From Scilla litardierei (Eukaryota > Streptophyta > Magnoliopsida > Asparagales > Asparagaceae), in the NCBI GenBank assembly GCA_030789695.1, contig CM061142.1, positions 805,057,961-805,121,960 on the forward strand: a stretch of 64,000 bases of DNA, given 5' to 3'. The notes under the pieces are model-generated. The model was not told the DNA's origin. It made no database searches and was given only the letters and a program-made list of their open reading frames with translations. Positions within the stretch are counted from its first letter, which is position 1; the number at the start of each line of letters is the position of its first letter. This document shows positions 45,752 through 56,739 of the stretch, piece by piece. The position numbers and the translations under genes were made by a program.

Positions 45752-47930
45752 TGATCGCGCCCGGATATACACCCGGAAAACGATTGTAGTTTTACCGCAA
45801 GCGCACGGTAAAGTGGCGAGCGGGTATCGAACACGAGGAGGTGGTGTTGGCTCCAATCTATCCTAGGTTGGTTTGACTACGAATGCTTTATTGGAGGAGA
45901 TGGTTGTGGTATGATGTAATGACAATGGTGATGGATGTCGATGTCGGTGATAAAGATGTTGTTCAAGTATCGATTCACATATAATATAATAAAAGCGTCT
46001 AGGGCTAGGGAATCCCTACTACGGATTATCATGCATCATGATAAATAGTGAATCTCAATATTAATAGACTTGGATTGAGGTGAACTAGTCATAACTGAAT
46101 AGAGAACCAAGCTCACGCTCTCGCACTATTGTCAATCTATAGCAACCTAGATTAGGGCCCACTCTCATGCAAACCCTAACCTAAGCCACTAGTATGAAGA
46201 TCGACATCATCGTCCAATCGCTCCTCGAGCCCACTCTCGTGCAAACTCGAGTTACGATCTAGGTTTTGATAGTTTGTATTCGTCCAATCTCTTGCAAACG
46301 AATATGGGTATAGGTTTATAATAAAAATCCCAGCTTTGGTCCAATCTCTTGCAAACCAAGTCTAGTGGATCTCGATTATAAACCTAAATCGAATATCTAG
46401 GCCTTCCCATCGATCAGAATCCAATCTCTTGCAAACCCCAAATCGATGGAAATTCGTAGCTATCCGTAATAAATCAATCACAACCTAACCCCTCTAGCAA
46501 TTCCAGCAACATAGAGATTCATTCATCCCAAATCTGAAATTAGATCCATAAGGTTCATCCCTTTGCCCGAGAACAGCGAATCTACTCAAGCATAGTAATA
46601 ACGAAAGAGAAATCGATAAAAACATTGCTTGCATATATAAAGATATCAAATCAAAGATTCAAATAATAAGAACAAAGAGATACTTAGCTTTGATGAAGAA
46701 CTTCAATCCAAATATAAGCTTTTTGATCCAAGAGGGGGCCTAGGGCATGGCCTAACCTCTAAAAAAGTCTCTAAGAAAACATAATGGAACTCCCCTCTAA
46801 TGACGGCTACAAACCTCTTATATAGCCCCCCAAAATCCTAGCAAATAACCCTAGAAACCCCTGAAATTCGTGCCCAAAGACAGCTCTGGCTGCAGTCACT
46901 CGGGCCGAGTGGAAAGCTCACTCGACCGAGTGAGAATTCCTGTAGAAACTCCAAAAAATAGCACTCTGTCAAAAACTAGTCACTCGGCCGAGTGGAAAGC
47001 TCACTCGGCTGATTGACACTGGTATGTGAATTCCAGCACTGCAGTATCAACTTGCCGAAATTCTCCAGATTTCATCTGACCTCCGATTGGTGGGTTCTTG
47101 GCAGATTTGAAACCCTCATGAAGTCTACTATCCATAAAAAATATGAGAAAAATACTTTTCCTACTGGAATGATAGCAGATATCAAAAGAGTGGAAGGCTG
47201 TTTGAAAATCTGGGTGCTCGTGTCATCGGCGTCACTCGGTCGAGTTAGATTCTTCACTCGGGCGAGTGGACTTCTCTACTCGGCCGAGTAGGGTCATCTG
47301 ATGTTCTCCCAAAATTCCAGAGAGTCTGCTTCAAAGTCGGGGTTTGGGCACTCTGGCGCTCTACGTCACTCGGCCGAGTGTGATTCATCACTCGGCTGAG
47401 TGGGTCTTCTGCCATGCTCTCCAAAGTTCCAGAGAGTCTTGTTCGATTTCCTTCAGAGGTTGACCTCACTTGGGCGAGTGGAGTTCTTTACTCGGCCGAG
47501 TGGAATTCACCACTCGGTCGAATGCATTGTGGCACTCATGTCAGGCAGATGTTCTTCGTATCAGTCGTACTCAGCCGAGTACACTGCTTCACTCGGGCGA
47601 GTAACTAGCATGACTCGGACGAGTGGCCTGTTTCTGGAATCCTTCCTTCTCCTCCTCACCTCCTCGACGATTCTATCGATCTTCTTCTTCTCTCGCTCAT
47701 TGTCCAGCGCCGTTAGCTCCTCAATAAGGCCATGAGCGATGCTCTGGTATGCGTACAAGTCCTTTAGGCTCATTTTTACTCCCGATCGCTCCACTTTTCC
47801 TAAAATCAGACGAAAATAAGAAATAGTGAAAAGTAACAAAATATCATCGAATAATAATGAATATCGCAATATGAGCAATCGAAATGGCATGCAAATACAC
47901 AGAAAAAAGGTGTAAAATATGGACCGATCA
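45752..47930 (-). repeat. 3' LTR of element D (2179 bp)
   Basis: Plus-strand ends TGATCGCGCC...GGACCGATCA, the reverse complement of the ends of element C LTRs. TATATAA on the minus strand at 46818-46825. Confidence 0.88.
46897..47626 (-). repeat. U3 array of ACTCGGCCGAGT palindromes (element D)
   Basis: About 15 copies and variants, many shared in type with element C but with different spacing and extra copies around 47360-47626. Confidence 0.9.
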
Positions 47931-47944
47931 AAATCCCCCCAAGC
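47931..47944 (-). other. Polypurine tract of element D
   Basis: The minus strand reads GCTTGGGGGGATTT directly before the 3' LTR. Confidence 0.75.
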
Positions 47945-50170
47945 TTACCTCTTACTCGTCCTCGAGGAAGATAAGTAAAGAGACGAACTCGGGAAATGAA
48001 AACAAAGGAAATGAAATGAAAGAGAAAGAACACAAGGGGGAAGGGGTCGCTAGGTTATTCTCTCAAATCTCAAGCCATAAGCTACACATCACGATTACTC
48101 AGAAAATACGAATCACATGCTATAAAGATTTCATATTAAACATGGTACTTGCAAGCTTTTAAGAACAACAAAACGGACTCTCTAAATTCATATAATGAAT
48201 TCATATCCATATCACGCATTTCATAGAATTTAATATACAAATGTTGGCGATGAACTTTTCAATCAAGAGTTATAACAGAAGCATATAAGAATCACACCAA
48301 GCATGCAATAGAGAATGGAATAAGAGACATGTCATTCACATTTTCATATCAATTCATAAGAAATCTCCATAGCTAAAGTAATTCGCTAAGTCTCAGTATT
48401 ATCAAACTTTTCCATTCGTGCACCTCTCCACTCTAATGTCGTACTCACTCTTATGGTCAAATGAATTCACCCCCAAGCTTAGCTCGAGGCATCAGATCTA
48501 AAGGAATATGATAGTAGAAAATGGGATTTTTGCATTGGTTTTCCCAAGTATTTTCTGGCTCCAATTATAAGATAGAGAAATATTTTTCTTTTTCTTTTTG
48601 AACTTTTTGTTTCTCATTTCTCTTTTTGGATTTTTCTGGGAGCTATTTGATTTGTATTTTTGGTTTTTGCTCCTTTTTGGCTTTTTGGCCTTTCTTGGAG
48701 CTAACTTTTTCTTTTGTAGGGATTTTTTTGGGAAATAGATGCGATATAAGTAGCTTTAGGATGTGAACTCAAGTGACATGTAAAGAATAAAAAGATATAT
48801 GTGGATAAGGAAATGGTGTAACGCTCGGTTCACTCTAAGATGTGCACAAATGGTTCAATAAAATAATACATCAACTAAACTCATATGTACGCATGGATAT
48901 TCTCAATAATTTCAATAAATAATGAATTCAAGCAGTAAAGGGTACAATCATATCAGGCATGCAACGGAAGGTGAATAAGACAATAAGGCATATGCTTCCG
49001 ATATACAATTGATGCGTGAATCTTGGTGCACTTCAAACAAAAGCATACTAAACACTAATCCATACATTTAGTTTCAATTAATATCATGCATTCATATAAA
49101 GGAATCATCAAGAGAAAAAGCTTTGCAAGCACATGTGAATAGCAAGACTATGGAATACTCTAAGTAGCATGGCAAGGAATAATAAGTATCGTGATGGTTG
49201 CTAAAGCAATAAGAGATATCATCAAACAAAATTCATCTAGCGGAAGAAGAGAAAATGAAAATAAAGAAATAAAAATAAAAGAGAGGAAAGAAAAGAAAAT
49301 CAAGCGCACAATATGATGCATGAACACACATAAAAGGAAAATAAGATGGAAAAATCAAAAACATGATGCAAAAATTTTGAAATATTCTAAAAATCCAAAA
49401 ATAAAATAAAAATGCAACTAATGCATCTAAATGGCATGGAAATTCACTCCCCCAAGCTTAAACTTCACATTGTCCTCAATGTGATCATAATGGACGAATA
49501 TGAGGAACAACGATAAATATGTGGGGTGAATGAAAAATGATGACATGAATGACATGAAATCCTAATGCAACTACATGCAAATACAATGATGCATGAGAGC
49601 GCTTTTACCCAAGCGTATGCCAAACAATCCTATCCAAATGACTCGATCAAAAATGTCACGGCTTTGCTAAGCGAGGTCGAGTCAACGAATAAGAATGTGA
49701 GTATTCACTTGAAAGAGATGCTCGATGGGTGGTGAGAAAAAAGGGTGTGACACATCAAAATATGAAGAGGGCAATTAATATATATATAATGGGTTTGGGG
49801 TGTAAAAGATTTTTGTTGCCATCATATGAGGTGATATTTATTCAATCAAATCTATACGGTCCTCTCGCTGTCGAGAGGATTCGTGTTTATTTAAAGCATA
49901 AAATAATACACTACTGGATTGATATCACCTATAGCGAAAGCGGATCCAGTATTTTTGCCGGTGCAGGCAACTGCTCCAACTGCTCCTTTTGTGGCTCTGC
50001 CAGACGCGTGTGTCCACGGACTCCATCAGATTCCAGTAATGCGGCTCCCAGCATCTCTACAAGGACTCCACCTGTACCCTACAAGAGATAAGCCACATCA
50101 ATCTGACGTGGATAATTCTTTCCCAAAATAAATGTGTTCCAAAGAGGGCCATCAACATTAGTATTTAAAA
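47945..50170 (-). other. 3' non-coding region of element D
   Basis: No gene. Homologous to 35712-38032 of element C, including internal AAGCTTGGGGGAG (near 49447-49459) and the GAGAGGACCG block near 49860. Confidence 0.6.
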
Positions 50171-51728
50171 TTAAAGACGGTTGACAATCTTCCCTGGAAA
50201 TAAATCTCCACTCTCGTGTACCACGCCGATCAACTCCTTGTTGTTATCCTCAGTTTGTTCAGGTAGCTTTAGCATATAAGCGTGGGTCTCATCAGGAAAC
50301 TCCTCATTATCGTCAGACTTATCCCATCGCACCTCCTGATCATATTCAATATCATCCATGGGTGCTAACTCCTCGCTCTCCTCCTCGTATATGTCCCATC
50401 ATGCCTCTTGATCATATGTTTGTGTATCCTGCAAAAGGTGTAATGAGTCGTCAAAATCCGAATCATAGTAAACATCATACATAGGAGGGGAATCAAATGT
50501 AAGAAACGAGGGGGTAAAGAGATCTCCCTGAATGGGAACCATAAGCTCCATGGGATAGTCCTCAGTGTCAGTGGAAGGGTGGTCCTCTGAGGGATGCTCA
50601 GCCTCTGTAGAAGGTGGAGGTGGCTGCGGTAGCTCAAAAGGAGGAGGGTAATGCTCGGGATCCTCATGAATGGTTGTGTCCTCGTCCCAATGCACGGCCT
50701 CCTCGGTGACAAGCTCTGGCTTCGCATGTAAGGCCTCCTCGAAAGCATGCTCTGGCTCATGTGGGTGGCAAGGGGGAGCGACGATGGCACAAGCTGACTC
50801 TGCAGTACCAGGTGTTGTGGTCTTGTCGGGGGTGGCAATATCAAAGCGCATAATGCCTCCCCCAAGCTGAACGTGGACATCCTCCTCAGGCTCCTCAAGT
50901 ATAGAATGCAATGTAAACGTCATCTTCTCCTTTTTATGCCTCCTTCTTTGTTTCTGTCCTGGAGCTCGAGGCACCTGATTGCATGGCTTGGCCTTCTCAA
51001 TAGTAGGCGCATGTGGCTCTATAGGCTCATGTATCTCGATTGCGGTATAAAAGTGGGTCTTATACCCCTCAACTAGAGCGTAGACTCCATCATCAATTGT
51101 GCCTGTGGAAGAGATACAATGAGTAATAAAGTTTTGAAATTCGAGCTCAAAAGGATCACCTGTAGTTATTGTCAATGGACCGGTTTCTCGGACTACGTCG
51201 ACAATGTTTCTTAGTAGGTCTATATATGTGTCCTCCTTCGGCAGCTCAGATGTCTCTATTTGTGGAGTGTTGATGGTGTAAAGGTGGATATGATCACCTT
51301 CTAGTGAAGCATACACTCCATCTATGATAGTACTTGCACCAGAGACATTAGCCATAACAAAATCGATGAATACTTGGTAGGATGGTTTACCTACCATAAC
51401 GGTTAGCGAACCGGTAGATCGAGCATCATCTATCCTTTGCTCCAAGGCTGCTGCCAACTGCAGATCACTAAACTTTCCCACTTGCATCATCCTCATAAAC
51501 TCTCGTGATGGTCCATTTAGCCTTCTAGCGAAGATATTGAATAGCTGGAAAACATCCAACACATAGTCTGACTCTGGCTGGAACATTCCTAACATTTTTT
51601 CGAACCTGTCAAGGCTTCCCTGAAGGACTCTCCATCAGCCTGACTGAATGTAGCGAGGTATATGTAGGATTGTATAGAACCCAGTCGCATATTCTTTAGA
51701 AGCATCATCGCTGCAATAACTGTACCTG
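50171..51728 (-). pseudogene. Element D ORF: gag-like start, duplicated ~50-aa domain, acidic tail
   Basis: The longest open piece is 50399-51595 (398 aa). Upstream in another frame lies gag-like sequence (SQADGESFREAL); a 1-nt deletion near 51622 separates it from the ORF. Residues 1-60 continue a gypsy Gag-like helical region. Residues 58-106 and 132-184 are two copies of one domain (G-[SP]-L-T-x4-G-x3-[YE]-x2-F...IDDGVYA-x-[LV]-EG). A basic stretch (RRRHKKEK, near 220) and an acidic Pro/Glu/Asp-rich tail follow. A TGA at 50399-50401 interrupts it, and the same frame continues to 50171. An internal repeat (YDQEA-stop-WD versus YDQEVRWD) shows that the stop was CGA. Function unknown. Confidence 0.75.
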
Positions 51729-51915
51729 ATCAAGCAAAGTAATCAACCTGGAAAAGACGTCAGTGGTACAAATAGAGATAAAGACAATAATAATAGCAGG
51801 TGGTGGGGAAAAATCTCTCTCTGTTTTTTTTTTGTTTTTTTGTTTTTTGTTTGTTTTTTCTAACGTAATCTAATCAAACTAATTGTGACAAATTGGCACC
51901 CAACGGGAAACACCT
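51729..51915 (-). other. Leader between PBS and ORF of element D
   Basis: AT-rich with a T/G homopolymer-rich stretch at 51815-51860; no gene. Confidence 0.4.
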
Positions 51916-51932
51916 CCCCGACAACGGCGCCA
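51916..51932 (-). other. Primer binding site, tRNA-Asp type (element D)
   Basis: The minus strand reads TGGCGCCGTTGTCGGGG, identical to the element C site. Confidence 0.85.
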
Positions 51933-51938
51933 AAAACT

Positions 51939-53127
51939 TGATCGCGCCTGGATATACACCCGGAAAATGATTGTAGTTTTACCGCAAGCGCACGGCAAAG
52001 TGGCGAGCAGGTATCGAACACGAGGAGGTGGTGTTGGCTCCAATCTATCCTAGGTTGGTTTGACTACGAATGTTTTATTGGAGGGGATGGTTGTGGTATG
52101 ATGTAATGATAATGGTGATGGATGTCGATGTCGGTGATAAAGATGTTGGTCAAGTATCGATTCACATATAATATAATAAAATCGTCTAGGGCTAGGAAAT
52201 CCCCACTACGGATTATCATGCATCATTGTAAATAGTGAATCTCAATATTAATAGACTTGGATTGAGGTGAACTAGTCATAACTGAATAGAGAACCAAGCT
52301 CACGCTCTCGCGCTATTACCGATCTATAGCAACCTAGATTAGGGCCCACTCTCGTGCAAACCCTAACCTAAGCCACTAGCATGAAGATCGGCATCATCGT
52401 CCAATCGCTCCTCGAGCCCACTCTCGTGCAAACTCGAGTTACGATCTAGGTTGTGATAGTTTGTATTCATCCAATCTCTTGCAAACGAATATGGGTATAG
52501 GTTTATAATAAAAATTCTAGCTTGGGTCCAATCTCTTGCAAACCAAGTCTAGTGGATCTCGATTACAAAACTAAATCGAATATCTATGCCTTCCCATCGA
52601 TCGGAATCCAATCTCTTGCAAACCCCAAATCGATGGAAATTCCTAGCTATCCGTAATAAATCAATCACAACCTAACCCCTTTAGCAATTTCAGCAACATA
52701 GAGATTCATTCATAACAAATCTGAAATTAGATCCATAAGGTTCATCCCTTTGCCCGAGAACAGCGAATCTACTCAAGCATAGCAATGACGATAGAGAAAT
52801 CGATAAAAACATTGCTTGCATATATAAAGATATCACATCAAAGATTCAAATAATAAGAACAAAGAGATATTTAGCTTTGAAGAAGTACTTCAATCCAAAT
52901 ACAAGCTTTTTGATCTAAGAGGGGGCCTAGGGCATGGCCTAACCTCTAAAAAAGTCTCTAAGAAAACATAATGGAACTCCCCTCTAATGATGGCTACAAC
53001 CCTCTTATATAGCCCCCCGAAACCTAGCAAATAACCATATAAAACCCCTGAAATTCGTGCCCAAAGACAGCTCTGGCCGTAACTTAAAATCTGGGCCCGC
53101 AGTCACTCGGGCCGAGTGGAAAGCTCA
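51939..53127 (-). repeat. Truncated 5' LTR of element D (about 1189 bp)
   Basis: Matches 45752-46930 until TCACTCGGGCCGAGTGGAAAGCTCACT, then leaves the alignment. The rest of the palindrome array and the LTR start are missing. ACTTAAAATCTG occurs at 53088 and again across the breakpoint at 53127. Confidence 0.85.
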
Positions 53128-53340
53128 CTTAAAATCTGTTATTCCAAAACCGTTTAATTTGTAACAGGTAAATTGAGGGTTCAATAGCATTGGATTCATT
53201 TGATAGTTGGTGTATCGATCATCCATGTTGTGTAGAACATACCTAATAATATTTTTCAAAATTTTTAAATTACAAATCTACACTAACGACATAGGAAATT
53301 TCCCGCACAGTCAGACCATATAAATTATTTACTAAACACA
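53128..53340. other. Unassigned AT-rich sequence at truncation point
   Basis: No gene or known repeat seen. Confidence 0.3.
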
Positions 53341-53562
<222 letters not shown>

Positions 53563-54217
53563 CTAGTCAAAACCCTTGCCTACAGGCATGGTTAATTTAA
53601 GATTTCCCCCCGGGAAAACTTTGTTCCCTGAAAAATTATTTCCACAGTCAAAATTGTGTGGAAAAAATTTAGCATAAATATATTTAGCGGTACGGGCGCC
53701 TTCGACGCGGAACAACAAATTCGACGCGGGTGCCTTCGAGGTGAAACAACAAATTAGCACAAAAAAATTTAGCGATCACCTTCGACGCAGGAAATTGTTC
53801 TCATCTTGTTGCCCCATGTGTCAAAGAGACAGTATGCCCCGTGTTGATTGAGAGATCATTCGATCTGCAGCAGCATTCGATCTGCAGCATTAAGTGCAAG
53901 TTAAAGTTTTTTTCCAAATGCATTAATTTCATGCACTCTGTTATTCCCAAGAAACTTTCATTCCCCAAAAACTTTCATTTTCCCAAAAAAAAATTCATTT
54001 CCCCAGAAATGTTTTTCTCTCCAAAACTTTTCACAAAATCTCTTCTCAACCATGCATTCCCCAAGATTAAATCTCAGCCGTTCTTATATCAACCCTTTTG
54101 TTCTTGTCAGCTTGTCCTTGTCAGCCCTAGGATTCAAAAAAGGTTGTAAAATGTATTATATGTGTGTGTGTGTGTGTGTGTGTATAAGTATGTATGTATG
54201 TATGTATGTTTATAGAT
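53563..54217 (-). mobile_element. Possible Helitron-like element (minus strand), weak
   Basis: The minus strand ends with a short stem TGCC-TGTA-GGCA, AGGGTTTTGA and CTAG followed by T at 53562-53566. It would start at a TCTATAAAC near 54217. The interior has two repeated GCCTTCGA(C/G) blocks (53698 and 53731) and no gene. The stem is only 4 bp and microsatellites border both ends, so confidence is low. Confidence 0.25.
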
Positions 54218-54221
54218 AGAG

Positions 54222-54268
54222 CAATATGTTCATGCGCTGTCGCACATGAAACATATGTATATACATAT
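54222..54268. repeat. Small hairpin sequence, copy 1 (related to 54827/61297)
   Basis: GCAATATGTTCATGCGCTGTC followed by GCACATGAAACATATG. Its reverse complement matches the sequence split by the 54840-61296 retrotransposon. It borders a (TA)n tract on the right. Confidence 0.7.
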
Positions 54269-54288
54269 ATATATATACATATACATAC

Positions 54289-54300
<12 letters not shown>

Positions 54301-54344
<44 letters not shown>
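54301..54344. repeat. (TA)n tract left of foldback element
   Basis: Uninterrupted AT dinucleotides ending at the GGGTAAAG terminus of the foldback element. Confidence 0.9.
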
Positions 54345-54346
<2 letters not shown>

Positions 54347-54740
54347 GTAAAGTGTTCCTAGTGTGACTCCTTAGATTCAATCTAAGGAGTCGCCCCCATT
54401 TTCTCCATATTCCACATTTTTTTTCGGAATTTTTTTTCATGTGGTTGTTGTTCACCTCATGGATGATCAACATGCCAAAAATCAATTCATTCCAATACGT
54501 TTAGAGCCCCTATCTACCCCTTGCAACTTCATGGTTTTTCAGCACGTTTTCAAACCGTTGAAGTTGCAAGGGGTAGATGGGGGCCCTAAAAGTATTGGAA
54601 TGGCTTGATTTTTGGTATGTTGATCATCCATGAGGTGAACAACAACCCCATGAAAAATAAAATCCAAAAAATTGTGGGATATGAGGGAAAATGGGGGCGA
54701 CTCCTTAGATTTAATCTAAGGAGTCACCCTAGGAACACTT

Positions 54741-54745
<5 letters not shown>
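54345..54745. mobile_element. 401-bp foldback (MITE-like) element inserted in a (TA)n microsatellite
   Basis: Terminal inverted repeats GGGTAAAGTGTTCCTAG at both ends. The inverted similarity extends inward over nearly the whole element, leaving a loop of about 25 nt near 54540-54565, so it can form a hairpin with arms of about 185 bp. Each arm carries a smaller palindrome (ACTCCTTAGATT ... AATCTAAGGAGT). Flanked on both sides by TA dinucleotides. Open frames on the two arms give mirror-image versions of the same peptide and are by-products. Micron MITEs of rice also sit in TA microsatellites; membership is not established. Confidence 0.85.

Positions 54746-54826
<81 letters not shown>
54746..54826. 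repeat. (TA)n tract right of foldback element
   Basis: About 40 TA units between the foldback element and the split hairpin sequence. Confidence 0.9.
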
Positions 54827-54828
<2 letters not shown>

Positions 54829-55280
54829 CAATATGTTTCTGTTGAGTATTGGCGTTTTATACCAATCTTATTTTGATGATGATCACAACATTATGTTGTT
54901 GCTAATGACTCTCATGTTTTAGTCTCTCAGTTTTATCTCAAGAATATCTTTCTTGGAGACTAATCACTTGGTGCAAGGATGGACATCAAGTGGAGAAGAG
55001 CCAAAGCTTGGACTCAAGGAGTGCCCAAGCTTGGAGATGATGGAGAGCAATCAAGGCATCGAGATTGAAGACTTAGACTATAAGGAAAGCATTGTAATCC
55101 ATGTATTTTAATTTATTGCTTTCTCTCTTTTGAGTCTAGGATTAATGTAATGCCTTGTTTGATGGTTTACTCATTCATGCATATGCATATAACCATCTTA
55201 GTGAGCCTTAGGATTATCATAGAATCCAACCCAATAGGTTCAATCTGTCCAAGACTCATTTGGAGTCTCTGGCTTTTCGT

Positions 55281-55811
55281 CAGTCGCCTGCTGAAGGAAA
55301 CACAGTCGACTGGGTGATTTCCAGTCGCCTGTAGATCCTTCTACAGTCGTCTGACATGCACAGCTCAAGTCAACATTTCAATTGACTTAAAATTGAGCTT
55401 TACGCACAGTCGTCTGTCGATCAGTTTACAGTCGCATGTATTTTTACAGTCGCCTAGAGATTGGTCATCAGTCGCCTGTATAGCGTAAGTGCATTCTCTG
55501 CATCTCTTTGTTGTTTCTCCATTTTTATACTGCAGACGACTGATGAAGAATGTACAGTCGCCTGACTATTTGACAGTCGACTGTAGTATTAACATCAGTC
55601 GCCTGTGCGAAGAATTGGAGAAAGAGTACAGCTCCCTGTTTTGATCCATCCCCTGTAGCAGTCGCTTACTGAAGGATTAACAGGCGCCTATCTTGTGTGT
55701 CAGTCGACTGTATTGACTTCATCAGTCGACTATCCTGGCTCAGATTATAGCAGTTGGATATTTTCTAGCCGTAGATCAGTCGACTGTCTTTTGATCAACA
55801 GTCGACTGTTC
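55281..55811 (+). repeat. U3 array of CAGTCGMCTG motifs (5' LTR, gag-only element)
   Basis: About 18 copies of CAGTCGACTG, CAGTCGCCTG and close variants with irregular spacing, ending about 85 bp upstream of the TATA box. CAGTCGACTG is a perfect palindrome. Confidence 0.9.
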
Positions 55812-55895
55812 ATGTCGTTTTCGCCCAATTTCTAGCCGTTGCTAAATTCTTTCTTTAACTGTTTTCTTGGATTTTGGGGCTTGATATAGGGTTCC

Positions 55896-55903
55896 TATAT
55901 ATT
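55896..55903 (+). promoter_or_regulatory. TATA box of gag-only element
   Basis: TATATATT in TTCCTATATATTTGAG, conserved in the 3' LTR near 60500. Confidence 0.6.
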
Positions 55904-56199
55904 TGAGTTTGCTGCCATCACTTGAGAACTCTTGACAACACTTGATAACTCTTGACTCTATAGAAAATCTCAAGAGATCTATAAGCAACTCTCAAGCTCC
56001 CTCATTTCCCTCAATTGAGCATTCATCTATCTTCATGCATTGAAGTCCAGCTCAAGGGAAATCATCCAAGTGCTCTCAAGCATATCACAACACTTGGAGA
56101 TCCTCTTCCATGCCTTGCATCCATTAATGAGTAAGCATCTCAAGGCTTAGGTAAGAGTATTTATTTTACTTGGTGTAATTTGTGTCTCTAATTCTCTTT

Positions 56200-56300
56200 G
56201 TGGGAATTAGAACTTTCTCTCTTTGTGGGAGGTTCTCTCTTTGTGGGAGGTTCTCTCTTTGTGGGAGTTAGGAACTCTCTTTGTGGGAGTAACTCTCTTT
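56200..56300 (+). repeat. CTCTTTGTGGGAG short tandem repeats in R/U5
   Basis: Five to six near-perfect copies of TCTCTTTGTGGGAGGT and variants. More diverged copies (CTCTNTGTGGGAG) continue to 56480. Mirrored in the 3' LTR at 60795-60915. Confidence 0.85.
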
Positions 56301-56705
56301 ATGGTAGTTTAGTGTTCTAGTGTAGGGCTAACCCTAATTCTCTACGTGGGAGTTAGTGATTCTCTGTGTGGGAGTCTTGATCCTCGTGTAGGATTGGTTG
56401 GGTCCTTGTGTAGGGCATAAATCCTCTTTGTGGGGTATCTCCTTATGAGTTTTTGTATTCACTTCTCTGTGTGGGAATATAGTGAATATTGGTGTGGCTG
56501 GATGTACCAAAGTTTGGGGAACCAGGGTAAAACTGTGTGTTTGCGTTTTGATTGATTGTGCCTTTTAATTCCTCTTGCATTTATAATTCTGCATTTGCAA
56601 ATTAAATTTTTATTGGTCAATTTTATTGACGTTACACTATTCACCCCCCCCCCCCCCCTCTAGTGTGTGTTGTTAGTATTACAAGGGTAAGGCGATCCTT
56701 ACAAT

Positions 56706-56717
56706 TGGTATCAGAGC
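56706..56717 (+). other. Primer binding site, initiator Met-tRNA
   Basis: TGGTATCAGAGC, 2 nt after the LTR. Confidence 0.92.
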
Positions 56718-56739
56718 GAGGTTATTGCATACTGCAACT

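Larger units (their letters stand above)
45752..53127 (-). mobile_element. Non-autonomous Athila-like gypsy derivative (element D), outer LTR truncated
   Basis: Minus-strand order: truncated 5' LTR (51939-53127), Asp PBS, an ORF relic (50171-51728), 3' non-coding region, PPT, full 3' LTR (45752-47930). It is related to element C in LTR, palindrome array, protein and 3' region but lies in the opposite orientation. No RT, RNase H or integrase. The 5' LTR lacks its U3 start, so no TSD can be tested; left flank is ATATG. Confidence 0.8.
54840..56703 (+). repeat. 5' LTR of gag-only element (1864 bp)
   Basis: TGTTGAGTATTGG...GATCCTTACA. Contains the CAGTCGACTG-type array (55281-55811), a TATATATT box near 55896, tandem CTCTTTGTGGGAG repeats (56200-56300) and the U5 block ATTCACCCC...CTCTAGTG with an expanded C run (56639-56660). 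Confidence 0.9.

Noticed and set aside
54210..54922. Two open frames with matching peptides starting MIFGMLIIHEVNNN
   Set aside because: They are on the two arms of one inverted repeat and run into TA microsatellite (IYIYIY); artefact of the foldback element.
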